Shown: positions 17,183 to 27,870, numbered from the stretch's first letter. The stretch is 64,000 bases of DNA from Acidimicrobiia bacterium (GCA_947476745.1 CANJRG010000008.1:1-64000); one strand, 5' to 3'. Numbers and translations: made by a program. Notes: generated from the sequence alone by a model not told the origin.

Positions 17183-19165
17183 TCAGCGGGTTCGCGCGAA
17201 CTCCTCGAACGCGCTCAGCGACTCGGGGTTGGCCAGCGAACCCTTGCTCGCCACCTTGTCGGCTTCCGCGCCCTGCAGGATGCGCTTGACCGGCAGCTCC
17301 AACTTCTTGCCCGACAGCGTGCGGGGCACGGCCGCCACCGCCACCATACGGTCCGGTACGTGACGGGGCGAGAGGTCGGCGCGCAGGGCGGCGGTGACCT
17401 TGCCCCTCAGGGCGTCGTCGAGCTCGACACCCGGTTGCAGCACCACGAACAGCAGCAGCTCGCCGGCGGTGCCCCCGGCGTCCTCGAGGTGAACCACCAA
17501 GCTGTCCGCCACCTCGGGCAGGCCCTCGACCACCGAGTAGAACTCGGAGGTGCCCAGCCGCACGCCACCCCGGTTGAGCGTGGCGTCGGAGCGGCCGGAG
17601 ATGACGCACGAACCGTGCCCGGTGAAGCTCAGCCAGTCGCCGTGGCGCCACACGCCGGGGAAGTCCTCGAAGTAGGCGGCCCGGTACTTCGCACCGTCGG
17701 GATCGTTCCAGAATCCCACCGGCATCGACGGCATGGGCTCGGTCACCACCAGCTCACCGGTCTCCCCCTGGGGCGCAGCCGTGCCGTCGGGCCCGAACGC
17801 CTCCAACTTGCAGCCCAGATACGGCCGGGACATCTCGCCCGACCACACCGGGGTGAGGGTGGTCATTCCCACGAACGCCGAGGCGATGTCGGTCCCGCCT
17901 GACACCGAGTTGAGGAACAGCCGCGAACCGAGCTGCTCGTAGAGGTAGTCGAACGCCTCCGGCGGCAACGGCGCCCCGGTCGATGCCACGTTGCGGATGG
18001 CCGACAGGTCGCCGGCATCGGCCAGATCCAGCCCCTGCTTGCGGCAGGACACGTAGTACGGCGCCGAGCCTCCGAAGAAGGTGAGCTTCTCCTCGGCGGC
18101 CATCGTCCACAGGCCCAAGGCGTCGGGGAAGAGCGGGTTGCCGTCGAGGCAGACCAGCGTGGCGCCGAACAGCAAGGTCGACAGCACGTAGTTCCACATC
18201 ATCCAGCCCGTGGTGGAGAACCAGAACAGGCGGTCCTCGGGCTTCACGTCGTTGAACAGGCCAAGCAGTTTGTGGTGCTCGAGGGTGACCCCGCCGTGGC
18301 CGTGCACGATGGCCTTGGGTAGCCCGGTGGTGCCCGAGGAGTACAACACGTAGAGCGGGTGGGTGAACGGCATCGGGTCGAACAGCGCAGCCCCGGCGGC
18401 CGGCTCCGCGGCGAGTAGTTCGTCCCAGGTCATGGCATCGGGCACCCGGGCGGTATCGGGATCGAGGTAGGGCAGGACCACCGTGGTCTGCACCGTGGGC
18501 AGCGCGGCGCGGATCGCGGCGACCTCGGCCACGCGGTCCATCACCCGGTCCCCGAAGCGGTAGCCGTCGACCACCAGCAGCACCTTCGGCTCGATCTGCC
18601 CGAAGCGGTCGACCACCGATCGGGTGCCGAACTCGGGTGCGCAGGTCGACCACACCGCGCCCATCGACGTGGCGGCCAGGAAGGCCACGATGGTCTCGGG
18701 CACGTGCGGCAGGTATGCCGCCACCCGGTCACCGGCGACCACACCGAGCTGCTGCAGGCCGGCACGGCAGCGGGCCACCGCGGCGGCGAGCTCGCCGTAG
18801 GTCATCTCGCTGCGGGCCCGGGTCTGGGACCGGCCGACCAGGGCGACCCGGGCGCGGTTGGCCGGGTCCGTGGCCACCCGCAGGATGTGCCCGGCGTAGT
18901 TGACGGTGGCGCCCTCGAACCACCGGGCACCCGGCATCGCCGGGTTGGTCAGCACTCGCTCGTACGGCGTGGCCGACTCGATGTCGAAGTAGTCCCACAT
19001 CGACTGCCAGAACCCCTCGAGGTCGGTGACCGACCAGTTCCACAGGGTGTCGTAGTCGTCGAAGTGGCCGATCTCCTGCTCGCGCAGCCATTCGACGTAA
19101 TGCCCGAGGTTGGACCCCGCCTTCTCACGGTCGGTCGGGTCCCACAGCAGATCACCAGCAGCCAT
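17183..19165 (-). CDS. acetoacetyl-CoA synthetase (acetoacetate-CoA ligase)
   Basis: 660 residues, typical for the family. The N terminus (SNLGHYVEWLREQEIGHFDDYDTLWNW, seen in part) is the acetyl/acetoacetyl-CoA synthetase N-terminal domain. Motifs: YSSGTTGLPKAIVHGHGG near 265, STTGWMMWNYVLS, SGGTDIASAFVG near 400 and GTSEFYSVVEGLPEV. It activates acetoacetate with ATP and CoA. The C-terminal catalytic lysine is in RTLSGKKLELPVKR. Leaderless promoter TAGCTT seven bases before ATG. Confidence 0.94.
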   Translation of the reverse strand: MAAGDLLWDPTDREKAGSNLGHYVEWLREQEIGHFDDYDTLWNWSVTDLEGFWQSMWDYFDIESATPYERVLTNPAMPGARWFEGATVNYAGHILRVATDPANRARVALVGRSQTRARSEMTYGELAAAVARCRAGLQQLGVVAGDRVAAYLPHVPETIVAFLAATSMGAVWSTCAPEFGTRSVVDRFGQIEPKVLLVVDGYRFGDRVMDRVAEVAAIRAALPTVQTTVVLPYLDPDTARVPDAMTWDELLAAEPAAGAALFDPMPFTHPLYVLYSSGTTGLPKAIVHGHGGVTLEHHKLLGLFNDVKPEDRLFWFSTTGWMMWNYVLSTLLFGATLVCLDGNPLFPDALGLWTMAAEEKLTFFGGSAPYYVSCRKQGLDLADAGDLSAIRNVASTGAPLPPEAFDYLYEQLGSRLFLNSVSGGTDIASAFVGMTTLTPVWSGEMSRPYLGCKLEAFGPDGTAAPQGETGELVVTEPMPSMPVGFWNDPDGAKYRAAYFEDFPGVWRHGDWLSFTGHGSCVISGRSDATLNRGGVRLGTSEFYSVVEGLPEVADSLVVHLEDAGGTAGELLLFVVLQPGVELDDALRGKVTAALRADLSPRHVPDRMVAVAAVPRTLSGKKLELPVKRILQGAEADKVASKGSLANPESLSAFEEFARTR

Positions 19166-19172
19166 GGGCGCG

Positions 19173-19178
19173 AAGCTA
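19173..19178 (-). promoter_or_regulatory. -10 hexamer TAGCTT of acetoacetyl-CoA synthetase gene
   Basis: TAGCTT on the minus strand, seven bases before the ATG at 19165; no ribosome-binding site between. Confidence 0.6.
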
Positions 19179-19225
19179 GACCGGCGGGCACCCCCGACGG
19201 GAGTGGCCGGCCGGAGGCCGCCCGA

Positions 19226-20938
19226 TCAGCCCTGGCGCTTGCGGATCTTGGCCCAGTCGTCGCGGAGCCCGACCGTACGGTGGAACAGACCCGGCCGGTC
19301 GGCGTCCGCGCAGTAGTAGCCGAGACGCTCGAACTGCACCCGCTGCGATGGCGCCGCCTCGGCCAGTGCCGGTTCGAGCTTGGCCCCGGTGATCACCTCG
19401 AGCGACGCCGGGTTGAGGAACTCCAGCGGGTCACGGCCCTCGTGGGCGTCGGGGTGGGCCTCGGTGAACAGCCGGTTGTAGTGGCGCACCTCGGCGTCGA
19501 CCGCATGGGCGGCGGACACCCAGTGCAGCGTGGTCTTGACCTTGCGCCCGTCGGGCGACTGCCCACCGGCGGTGGCCGGGTCGTAGGTGCAGCGCAGCTC
19601 GACGATCTCGCCGGCATCGTTGTTGATCACGTCGGTGCAGCGAATGAAGTACGCATAGCGCAGCCGCACCTCGTTGCCGGGCGACAGCCGGTAGAACTTC
19701 GGAGCCGGGACCTCCATGAAGTCGTCGGCCTCGAGGTACAGCTCACGGGAGAACGGCACCTGCCTGGTTCCCGCCGTGGCGTCCTCGGGGTTGTTGACCG
19801 CCTCGAGCCACTCCACCTGGCCCTCGGGGAAGTTCTCGATGACCACCTTGATGGGCCGCAGCACCGCGGTGCGCCGCAGCGAGGTGCGGTTCAGATCGTC
19901 GCGCACGAAGGACTCGAGCAGTTCGATCTCGTGGGTGGAGTTCACCTTGGCCACGCCGATGTGGGCGCAGAACGCCCGCAGCGCCTCGGGCGGGTAGCCC
20001 AGCCGCCGCAGGCCCCGAAGCGTCGGCATGCGGGGGTCGTCCCAGCCCTCGACCAGTCCGCCGGTGACCAGCTGCAGCAGCTTGCGTTTGGACAGTACGG
20101 TGTGGGTGAGCTGCAGCCGGGCGAACTCGTATTGCCGGGGATGGTTGCCCGGCACCGCCAGCTCGCCGAGCTCACCGAGACGGTCGAGGAACCACTCGTA
20201 GAGCGGACGGTGGGCGTCGAACTCGAGGGTGCACACCGAATGGGTGGTGCCCTCGATGGCATCGGACTGACCGTGGGCCCAGTCGTAGGTCGGGTAGATC
20301 GGCCAGCGGTCACCGGTGCGGTGATGGTGCGCATGACGAATGCGGTACAGCACCGGGTCGCGCAGTTGCGGGTTCGGGTGGGCCATGTCGATCCGAGCCC
20401 GCAGCACCCGTGCCCCGTCGGGGAACTCCCCCGCCCGCATCCCGCGGAACAGCTCGAGATTCTCCTCGACGGTTCGGGTCCGGAACGGACTGTCGGTGCC
20501 GGGCTGGGTGAAGCCGCCCCGTTGGGCGGAGATGGTCTCGGCGTCCTGGTCGTCGACGTAGGCCAGGCCGGCACCGAGCAGCCGCTCGGCCCAACGGTAG
20601 AGCTGCTCGAAGTAGTCGGAGGCGTAACGGGTCTCGCCGGGCTCGAAGCCCAGCCAACGCACGTCGGTCTCGATGCCGGTGACGTAATCGACGTTCTCGG
20701 TCTCGGGGTTGGTGTCGTCCATGCGCAACCGGCACAGCCCGCCGAACTCGCTGGCGACCCCGAAGTTGAGACAGATCGACTTGGCGTGACCGATGTGCAG
20801 GTACCCGTTGGGCTCCGGTGGGAACCGGGTCTGTACCCGGCCGCCGAAGGTGCCCTCCTGCTGGTCACGCTGGACCTGCTCGCGAATGAAATCGACGTGG
20901 TGGGGGGCGCTCGTTGGATCGTCGGCCGGGTTGCTCAC
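19226..20938 (-). CDS. glnS: glutaminyl-tRNA synthetase
   Basis: 570 residues beginning at a GTG (MSNPADD). Class I synthetase motifs: [18 protein letters not shown] with HIGH at 48-51, [16 protein letters not shown] typical of glutaminyl enzymes, and VLSKRKL (the KMSKS counterpart) near 275, followed by an anticodon-binding beta-barrel domain ([11 protein letters not shown]-like strand region, HWVSA). It charges tRNA-Gln with glutamine. Most actinobacteria instead use GluRS plus GatCAB, so this gene is notable. Length close to E. coli GlnRS. No YqeY domain is fused at the end (WAKIRKRQG). Confidence 0.95.
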   Translation of the reverse strand: MSNPADDPTSAPHHVDFIREQVQRDQQEGTFGGRVQTRFPPEPNGYLHIGHAKSICLNFGVASEFGGLCRLRMDDTNPETENVDYVTGIETDVRWLGFEPGETRYASDYFEQLYRWAERLLGAGLAYVDDQDAETISAQRGGFTQPGTDSPFRTRTVEENLELFRGMRAGEFPDGARVLRARIDMAHPNPQLRDPVLYRIRHAHHHRTGDRWPIYPTYDWAHGQSDAIEGTTHSVCTLEFDAHRPLYEWFLDRLGELGELAVPGNHPRQYEFARLQLTHTVLSKRKLLQLVTGGLVEGWDDPRMPTLRGLRRLGYPPEALRAFCAHIGVAKVNSTHEIELLESFVRDDLNRTSLRRTAVLRPIKVVIENFPEGQVEWLEAVNNPEDATAGTRQVPFSRELYLEADDFMEVPAPKFYRLSPGNEVRLRYAYFIRCTDVINNDAGEIVELRCTYDPATAGGQSPDGRKVKTTLHWVSAAHAVDAEVRHYNRLFTEAHPDAHEGRDPLEFLNPASLEVITGAKLEPALAEAAPSQRVQFERLGYYCADADRPGLFHRTVGLRDDWAKIRKRQG

Positions 20939-21008
20939 CCGGCAATGCTCGCCGCTGGGCAGGTCCTAGGACAAGCACCCCGCCGAATCGGGCCTTCCGG
21001 CAACGGCA

Positions 21009-21868
21009 TCACCGGCTGGCGGCGCTGGTGAAGCGGCGCACGGTGAGCGTGGCGAACACCACGACGATGCCCAGCGCCCACAACAACGACTGCCACACCG
21101 CGCCGCGGGGATCCTGGCCGTTGTAGAGCGCCCGGGCGGCGTCGGTGACCAGGGTGAAGGGGTTGTGCTCGGCCAGCGTGCGCACCCACGGCGCCATCTG
21201 CGTCGGGTCGACGAACGCCGACGAGACGAAGGTGAGCGGGAACATCCAGATGAACCCGGCGGAGTTCGCCGCTTCGACCGAGCGGACCGACAACCCAATG
21301 AGGGCCTGGATCCAACTGAACGCGTAGCTGAACACCAGCAGCAACGCGGTGGCGGCCAGCCCACGCAGCAGGCCGCCCTCGAAGCGGAAGCCGATGATGA
21401 ACGCCACCGCCAGCATCACGCTGAAGGTGATGAGGTTGCGCAGCGCGTCGCTGACGGTGCGGCCGATGAGCACCGCCGACTGCGAGATGGGCAGCGACCG
21501 CAGCCGGTCGATGAAGCCCTTCTGCAGGTCCTCGGCAAGGCCGACGCCGGTGAACGCCGAGCCGAACACCACGGTCTGGGCGAAGATCCCCGGCATCAGG
21601 TACTGGGTGTAGGACATGCCCGGGATCTCGATGGAGCCGCCGAACACGTAGCGGAACAACACCACGAACATGATCGGCTGCAGGGTGGCGAAGATCAGCA
21701 GCTCGGGGTTGCGGGGCATGGCCCGGAGGTGCCGGGTGGCCTCGTTCCACGAGTCACGCAGGGCCCAACGCACCCCGCCGGGCACGTCGCCCGCCCACAC
21801 CGGACCGGTGTCACCGGCGTTGCTCGTGCCGCCGGTGCCGGTCTCATCGGTGATGACGATCGGGGCAC

Positions 21869-21872
<4 letters not shown>
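21009..21872 (-). CDS. ABC-2 type exporter permease, DrrB-like
   Basis: 287 residues with six predicted membrane helices. After a cytoplasmic N terminus, LLIFATLQPIMFVVLFRYVFGGSI begins the first helix; the C-terminal FTLVTDAARALYNGQDP and WQSLLWALGIVVVF match DrrB-type permeases of daunorubicin-class exporters. Start overlaps the ATPase stop (ATGA at 21869-21872), so the pair is co-translated. Substrate unknown. Confidence 0.92.
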
Positions 21873-22816
<944 letters not shown>

Positions 22817-22928
22817 CGATGTCCTCCTGGTGCCGGGCGTCCGCCTGGCAGCCCGGCCAACCTACCGACCGGGCGGATCACGTCAGCCGGCACCCCACCC
22901 GGTGGCGTCAGGCGACGCCGCGACGGGT

Positions 22929-24416
22929 TCAGGCAGCCGCGGCGACGGTCCCCGGGGCCGCGGCAGAGGCGGCCCGGCGCTGGCGGGAACGGCTGATGGC
23001 CGCCACGGTGGAGCAGGTCAGGCCGAGCCCGGCGAAGATCGCCCCGAACAGGAACGTGCCGGCGAAACGCCCGGCCGAGGCCGAATCGCCCAGCACCACC
23101 AACATGATCTGGATGCCCGACACGATGCCGACATAGAGCATGGTCTGGTTCATCCCGGTGGCTACGCCGATGTCCTTGGGGTCGACCGACCCGACAACCA
23201 GTGTGGTGTAGGCCGGCGAGCCGATACCGGCCGACGCGCCGGACAGCACCAGGCCCAGGACCACCAGTGCCACAGCCTGGGTCTGCGCCCCGAGAGCGAA
23301 GGACACCATCGAGGCGATCATCATCGACGATGCGGCCACCATCGGGATGCCCTCGCCGACCTTGGTGGTGATGATGCCGCCGAGCGGCGAGCAGGCGGCG
23401 AACACGCCGGGCCGGGGGGCCATCAGCACCGCCACCAGACCGACGCCGTAGCCGAAGCGGTCACCGAGCAACAGCGGGGTGAGCACGAAGCCACCCATGT
23501 AGGCGAACTGGTTGAGCGAGTTGGCCAGCAGCGGCGCGGTGAAGGTGGGCCGGCGGAAGTACTCGAGTCGCAGCAGCGGATACGGGTGGCGCTTCTCGGT
23601 GCGGATGAACACCGCCAGCGCCACCGCCGCACCGAGGGCGAACGCACCGACCCAGGGGTCGATCAGGCCGGAACGCACCGCCACGCTGACCGCCAGGAGC
23701 GTGCCGAGGATGGTGCCCGCGAGCGAGAGCGACCCGACGATGTCGAGCGGCACCTTGGCCCGCAGCTCCGACTCGCGCAGCACCCGGGTGGCCAGCAGCC
23801 AGGCCAGCAGAGAGACGACGGCGAAGAACCAGAAGATGCCGCGCCAGCCGACGACGCCCACCATGGGGCCACCCACGACCAGGCCGATGGTCGGCGCCCC
23901 GGTGGTGGCGAACTGGAACCAGCCCATGGCGGTGGCCCGGCGCTTGAGCCCGTAGGCCGCCATCATCAGCGCCATGCCGTTGGGCTGCACGAGGGCCCCA
24001 CACATCCCGAACATCACCCGGAAGGTGATCAGCGACGCCGCGTTCCACGACAGGGCGCACAGCCCGGTGGTGAGGACCGACCCGGCCAGGCCGACCAGGA
24101 ACATCTTGCGATGGCCCTTGATGTCGCCCAGCTTGCCGCCGAGCGGGGTGAACACCGCCATGGTCAGCATCAGGCCGGTGACGATCCAGCCCAACGTCGT
24201 CCGGCTGGTGCCGAGGTCCGTGGCGATGACCGCCAGGGACACGGTAACGATGGTCATCAGCGAGCCGAAACCCATCACCGCCAACATCACGGTGAACAGC
24301 AGCTTCTTGCGGTACCGGCTGTCCTCGTCGAAGGCCGCGCTGGCTGCAGCGTCCGCAGCCGCGGCGGCCGCGGCGTCGGCCACCCGGTCCTGCGCCATCG
24401 GCTTCGTCACGGACAT
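22929..24416 (-). CDS. MFS transporter, DHA2-like
   Basis: 495 residues with about fourteen membrane helices. Motif A-like loop GGKLGDIKGHRKMF follows the second helix; an alanine-rich N-terminal tail (DAAAAAAADAAASAAFDEDSR, given in part) precedes the first helix KLLFTVMLAVMGFG. A drug or metabolite antiporter is likely. A GAGGGGG stretch directly precedes the ATG. It is in the same direction as the DrrAB-like pair, 112 bases upstream of it, so joint transcription is possible. Confidence 0.9.
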   Translation of the reverse strand: MSVTKPMAQDRVADAAAAAAADAAASAAFDEDSRYRKKLLFTVMLAVMGFGSLMTIVTVSLAVIATDLGTSRTTLGWIVTGLMLTMAVFTPLGGKLGDIKGHRKMFLVGLAGSVLTTGLCALSWNAASLITFRVMFGMCGALVQPNGMALMMAAYGLKRRATAMGWFQFATTGAPTIGLVVGGPMVGVVGWRGIFWFFAVVSLLAWLLATRVLRESELRAKVPLDIVGSLSLAGTILGTLLAVSVAVRSGLIDPWVGAFALGAAVALAVFIRTEKRHPYPLLRLEYFRRPTFTAPLLANSLNQFAYMGGFVLTPLLLGDRFGYGVGLVAVLMAPRPGVFAACSPLGGIITTKVGEGIPMVAASSMMIASMVSFALGAQTQAVALVVLGLVLSGASAGIGSPAYTTLVVGSVDPKDIGVATGMNQTMLYVGIVSGIQIMLVVLGDSASAGRFAGTFLFGAIFAGLGLTCSTVAAISRSRQRRAASAAAPGTVAAAA

Positions 24417-24531
24417 CCCCCTCGCTCGACCGTGCTGCGTCGACGGTCTTGGACACTTGACGATGCCGTCACGTTACGGGCTGGCAGGCGGTGAAGGCAC
24501 AGGACGGTGACCGACGCCACCCTGGGGCGGG

Positions 24532-25146
24532 TCAGACCCGTTGGGTGGTCCTGGTCCCGAACAGCCCGGACGGTTTGAACAGCAACACGATGAGGATCAG
24601 CACGAAGGCCACGACCAACGAGAAGTTCGACTTCATCCAGCCGAGACCGGGAAGTTCCTGCCCGTACCCGAGAACGAGGCTCTGCACGGCGGCGATGACG
24701 AAGGACCCGATCACGGCACCGCCGATGCTGTCGAGCCCGCCGAGCGTGCCGAACCCTGCGGCCAGAGCCCAACCGAACTGCAGGGTCGGGCCGACCGGGA
24801 TGCCGGCGAGGCGAGCCGACTCGACGCTGGAGGACACCGCACGGAACCGCAGCCCCAGCTTCGTGCGGCTCAGCAGCAGGTGCAGCCCCAGGACGACCGC
24901 GGCGCACAGGACCAACGAACCGATGGTCTCGTAGCGGAACTTCGCACCGGCGACCGAGACGAAATCCGCCGGGCCGGCGGGGAACGGGCTGCGCAAGGCG
25001 TGGAACTCCAGGCCCCACAACCCGCCGGCGAAGGACTCCAACATGGCGGCGAGCCCGAAGGTCACCAGCACGACGGGCAGCGGGTCGGTCGGGTCGAACG
25101 GCCGGATGAGCACCCGCTCGGGCGGGCCCACCGGGACTGGCCACAG
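24532..25146 (-). pseudogene. remnant of branched-chain amino-acid ABC permease (LivH type)
   Basis: About 204 residues of a LivH permease: PLPVVLVTFGLAAMLESFAG, FVSVAGAKFRYETIGSLVL, LLLSRTKLGLRFRAVSSS and the end LILIVLLFKPSGLFGTR. The first 70-80 residues of the family are missing, with no start where homology begins, and the conserved ALGALAG...GGLDS region is collapsed to ALAAGFGTLGGLDS, an apparent in-frame loss of about 40 residues. No LivM, LivG, LivF or binding protein is nearby. Read as a decayed gene. Confidence 0.7.
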
Positions 25147-25158
25147 GCGACCTCCGGT

Positions 25159-25164
25159 TACTGT
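25159..25164 (+). promoter_or_regulatory. -10 hexamer TACTGT of lipoprotein gene
   Basis: TACTGT ends seven bases before the ATG at 25172, selecting it over in-frame upstream ATGs that would fall inside the LivH remnant. Confidence 0.55.
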
Positions 25165-25171
25165 GATCGAT

Positions 25172-25696
25172 ATGGAAACCAGAAGAAACTCTCGGTGGTC
25201 GATGGTGACGGTTCTCGTTGCCTCAGTGCTCATCGCCACCGGCTGCAGTGACACGAAAGCGCGCACCGAGTGGCAAACCATGACCTTGATCCAGGCCAAG
25301 CCCGTGCTCGTCGAACTGTCCGATGGGGACGGCGTTCGGGAAGACGGGGAGGAGATGGTCTTCGAGGCGGGGCTCGATGATCAGGGCGGTAAGCCGGTGG
25401 CCCGGTTGTTGGGTCATCACCTCATCGTCGACACCCCGGGCGATGACGGCATCGGCGACCCGTCGTTGGAAGAGCGCTTCGTCACCCTCTCCCTGATCTT
25501 CGAATCCGGCGATGCGATCCTCGTTCAGGGCGCCAACGTCTATCCGGCCGATCAGAGGATCCTCAAGGCCAACGCTCCGCAGTACCGCGCCATCGTCGGT
25601 GGAACAGGGGCGTACAAGGGGATTCGAGGTCAGGTGAAGACCACGAGGAATGGGGACGAGACGTACACCCATGTCCTCGATTACACCCTGGATTGA
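25172..25696 (+). CDS. lipoprotein with allene-oxide-cyclase/dirigent-like barrel
   Basis: 174 residues. Signal METRRNSRWSMVTVLVASVL followed by lipobox IATGC with Cys25. The mature part has QTMTLIQAK and a C-terminal AIVGGTGAYKGIRGQV, DYTLD, which is the hallmark of the small beta-barrel shared by allene oxide cyclases and dirigent-like secreted bacterial proteins. Role in bacteria unknown. Codons are less GC-biased than in neighbours (gat, aag, gtt are frequent), which may indicate acquisition. The last codon plus stop (GATTGA) is part of a 15-bp repeat. Confidence 0.8.
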   Translation: METRRNSRWSMVTVLVASVLIATGCSDTKARTEWQTMTLIQAKPVLVELSDGDGVREDGEEMVFEAGLDDQGGKPVARLLGHHLIVDTPGDDGIGDPSLEERFVTLSLIFESGDAILVQGANVYPADQRILKANAPQYRAIVGGTGAYKGIRGQVKTTRNGDETYTHVLDYTLD

Positions 25697-25730
25697 GACA
25701 GCGGGGATTGAGACAGCGGGGATTGAGACG
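25691..25730 (+). repeat. 15-bp tandem repeat that includes the stop codon
   Basis: GATTGAGACAGCGGG occurs at 25691-25705 and 25706-25720 and again in part at 25721-25730. The unit is a multiple of three and starts with the last sense codon and stop of the lipoprotein gene, so the frame meets three successive GAT-TGA pairs. Confidence 0.9.
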
Positions 25731-25786
25731 ACGGTCAGCGTGCCGGACGCCTGCGCCACCCGTTCCGAGCGACGTTGCCGGGACGC

Positions 25787-25836
25787 GGAACGGGCGGTCA
25801 CCCCGCCGCCGCCGGCGCAGGGTGACCGCCCGTTCC
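25787..25836. terminator. bidirectional terminator hairpin, perfect 17-bp stem
   Basis: GGAACGGGCGGTCACCC at 25787-25803 is exactly complementary to 25820-25836, with a 16-base GC-rich loop. It lies between two convergent genes (ends at 25696 and 25850). There is no T-run, as is usual in actinobacteria. Confidence 0.8.
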
Positions 25837-25849
25837 CACGGGCAGGGAC

Positions 25850-27028
25850 TCAGAGGTCGATCTTGTAGAGCTCCGCAGCGTTGTCCTGCAGGATGCGCTT
25901 CTGCACGGCCGGATCGAGGGCACCAATGGCCTCACGCACCCGCTCCACGCTGTGGGGATAGAGGCAGGTGGGATGCGGGATGTCGGTCTCGAACATGATG
26001 CGCCCCGCGCCGAGGTGATCCACCGCGGGGGCGAGGGTCCGGCTCTCGAACCAGAAGCAGCCGTAGAACTGCCGGCGGAAGTATTCCGAGGGCTTCATCG
26101 ACAGGTGCCGCAGGTGCTCCGGGGCCGTCTCGCCGCACTGGTAGTCGAGGGCGTCGAGCAGGAACGGGATCCAGCCGACACCGCTCTCGACCGACACAAA
26201 ATTGAGGTTCGGGTGGCGCTCGGGCACGTCGCTGACCAGCAGGTTCACCATCCAGCGCAGCTGGCCCAGGAAGATCGCAGCCCCGCCGAGGCTGATCTTC
26301 ACGTCACCCGGCCAGGTGGAGTAGGGGACAGTGCCCGACCAGTTGATGTCCCCCTCGGATGCCCCGATGTGGAAGTTGATCGGCATCTCCAGCGCCTCGC
26401 ACACCTCCCAGAACGGCCGCCACTCGGGCTGCGCGAAGTTGGGCATCCCCGAGTCGTGGGGGTTGGAGCACATCACGATGCCCTTGGCCCCGTTGCGCTG
26501 CATCCGCTCGACCTCGCTGACGCAGGCATCGATGTCCCACCACGGCACCAGCGCCATGGGCAGGATGCGGCCGCCGGAGCGGGCCTGCAGGTCGCTCATC
26601 CAGTCGTTGTAGATCTCCACACAGGCGAGGCGCAGGGCCCGGTCCTCGATGCGCAGGAAGTTCTGGTTCCCGAAGCCGCCGACGTTGGGGTACACGATGC
26701 CGTGGCTGACACCCATCTGGTCCATCAGCTGCAGGCGGGCGTCGCAGTCGTAGGACGCGGCGTGGACCATGTCGAAGTCGTGCTTGAGGAACTCGAGCCC
26801 GAGCATCTTCTCGCCGTCGGGACGGATGGCGCTGACCGCGGAGTTGCCGGCGAGCGGGATGTCGCCGTTGACGACCCACTTCTGGCGACCGCGGTGCTCC
26901 TTGATCTGCGGGACGAGGTCCTTGTACTTGGCCGGGGCCAGCGAGGTCCACAGGTCAGGCGGCTCGGTCCAGTGGGTGTCGGTGTCGATGATGTTGACGC
27001 CGGGAAAGATCGGGCTGACTGCGGGCAT
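25850..27028 (-). CDS. amidohydrolase (amidohydrolase_2 / decarboxylase-like)
   Basis: 392 residues from the ATG at 27026-27028, preceded by AGGTGG; an upstream in-frame start is poorer. Family marks: INIIDTDTHWTEPPDLW (first metal-site region, here DTDTH rather than DxHxH), QRNGAKGIVMCSNPH, FVSVESGVGWIPFLLDALD and IMFETDIPHPTCLYP near the end, with the Asp expected at the metal site. Family members hydrolyse or decarboxylate ring acids. Ends LYKIDL as usual. A protein of the same superfamily lies at 44224. Confidence 0.9.
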   Translation of the reverse strand: MPAVSPIFPGVNIIDTDTHWTEPPDLWTSLAPAKYKDLVPQIKEHRGRQKWVVNGDIPLAGNSAVSAIRPDGEKMLGLEFLKHDFDMVHAASYDCDARLQLMDQMGVSHGIVYPNVGGFGNQNFLRIEDRALRLACVEIYNDWMSDLQARSGGRILPMALVPWWDIDACVSEVERMQRNGAKGIVMCSNPHDSGMPNFAQPEWRPFWEVCEALEMPINFHIGASEGDINWSGTVPYSTWPGDVKISLGGAAIFLGQLRWMVNLLVSDVPERHPNLNFVSVESGVGWIPFLLDALDYQCGETAPEHLRHLSMKPSEYFRRQFYGCFWFESRTLAPAVDHLGAGRIMFETDIPHPTCLYPHSVERVREAIGALDPAVQKRILQDNAAELYKIDL

Positions 27029-27180
27029 GTCGATCCACCTTTCTGAGCCTGTGGGGCATCCACGCACCGCAGGCGTCCAAGGCACCTGACAGTACCGTCA
27101 AGTCGACGCCCGTGCCGAAGCGACCCGACCCGCGGCCACGATACCGGCGGGTATTGCCGCAACCAACCGCTGCGGGATAC

Positions 27181-27759
27181 TCAGTCCGAGGCGCCGGCGG
27201 TGGTGGCGGCAGGAACCTCGACCAGGCGACCACTGGCCACGTCGTAGATGTAGCCGTAGATCGGGATGTTGGCGGGCACCAGCGGATGGCGGCGGATGCG
27301 CACCACGTCGTCGACCACGCTCTGGGCGAGATCACCGATGGTGAGCCAACTGATGTAGCGGCCCTCGGCCGAACCGGGCCCGGCGCCCACGTCGGTGAAG
27401 CCGTCGGCGCCGAGCGCCGCGGTCTCCAGGCTGGAGGCCAGCAGGTCGCCCATCAAGGCGTCGGTGAAGAACTCCATACCGCAGTTGGTGTGGTGGATCA
27501 CGAACCACTCACGCGTCCCGAGCAGCTTGTAGCTGATGACCAGCGAGCGAATGGCATCGTCGCTGGCCCGTCCGCCGGCGTTGCGAACCACGTGCGCGTC
27601 GCCTTCGGCCAGGCCGGCGTACTTCGCCGGGTCGAGCCGGGCGTCCATGCAGGTGAGGATGGCGAAGCGGCGAGCGGGGGGCATGGCCAGCCCGCCCTTG
27701 TCACCGAAGCTCGCGGCATAGGCCTCGTTGGACGAGAGGACTTCCTGCAGGACGGACAT
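27181..27759 (-). CDS. beta-class carbonic anhydrase
   Basis: 192 residues. Zinc ligands Cys37, His90 and Cys93 are visible in [13 protein letters not shown] and VIHHTNCGM, and the Asp39-Arg41 dyad is present. Catalyses CO2/bicarbonate interconversion, which would feed the biotin-dependent carboxylases encoded on either side (27923 and 4458). GGGGGT before the ATG serves as ribosome site. Its promoter region (27811-27870) contains the only AT-rich island of the neighbourhood and may be regulated. Confidence 0.94.
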   Translation of the reverse strand: MSVLQEVLSSNEAYAASFGDKGGLAMPPARRFAILTCMDARLDPAKYAGLAEGDAHVVRNAGGRASDDAIRSLVISYKLLGTREWFVIHHTNCGMEFFTDALMGDLLASSLETAALGADGFTDVGAGPGSAEGRYISWLTIGDLAQSVVDDVVRIRRHPLVPANIPIYGYIYDVASGRLVEVPAATTAGASD

Positions 27760-27810
27760 CGGGTGACCCCCAGGTCGGCGCCGCGAGCCCGGTTGGCCAC
27801 GAACGCCGAC

Positions 27811-27870
27811 AAGCTACCGACCAGGCATCCCATTGTCGATATTTCCGATCAAATTTGTCTGCTTTATCGC
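27811..27870 (-). promoter_or_regulatory. promoter of carbonic anhydrase gene with AT-rich operator-like block
   Basis: On the minus strand TCGACA (27834-27839) and TAGCTT (27811-27816) are 17 bases apart, a fitting -35/-10 pair. Upstream and overlapping the -35 is an AT-rich block (27831-27870) containing AAATTTGATCGGAAATATCG, strikingly unlike its GC-rich surroundings and likely a regulator site. The leader would be about 45 bases. Confidence 0.5.

Noticed and set aside
24532-25146. Functional LivH permease gene
   Set aside because: No start at the place where homology begins, an internal deletion, and no partner genes.
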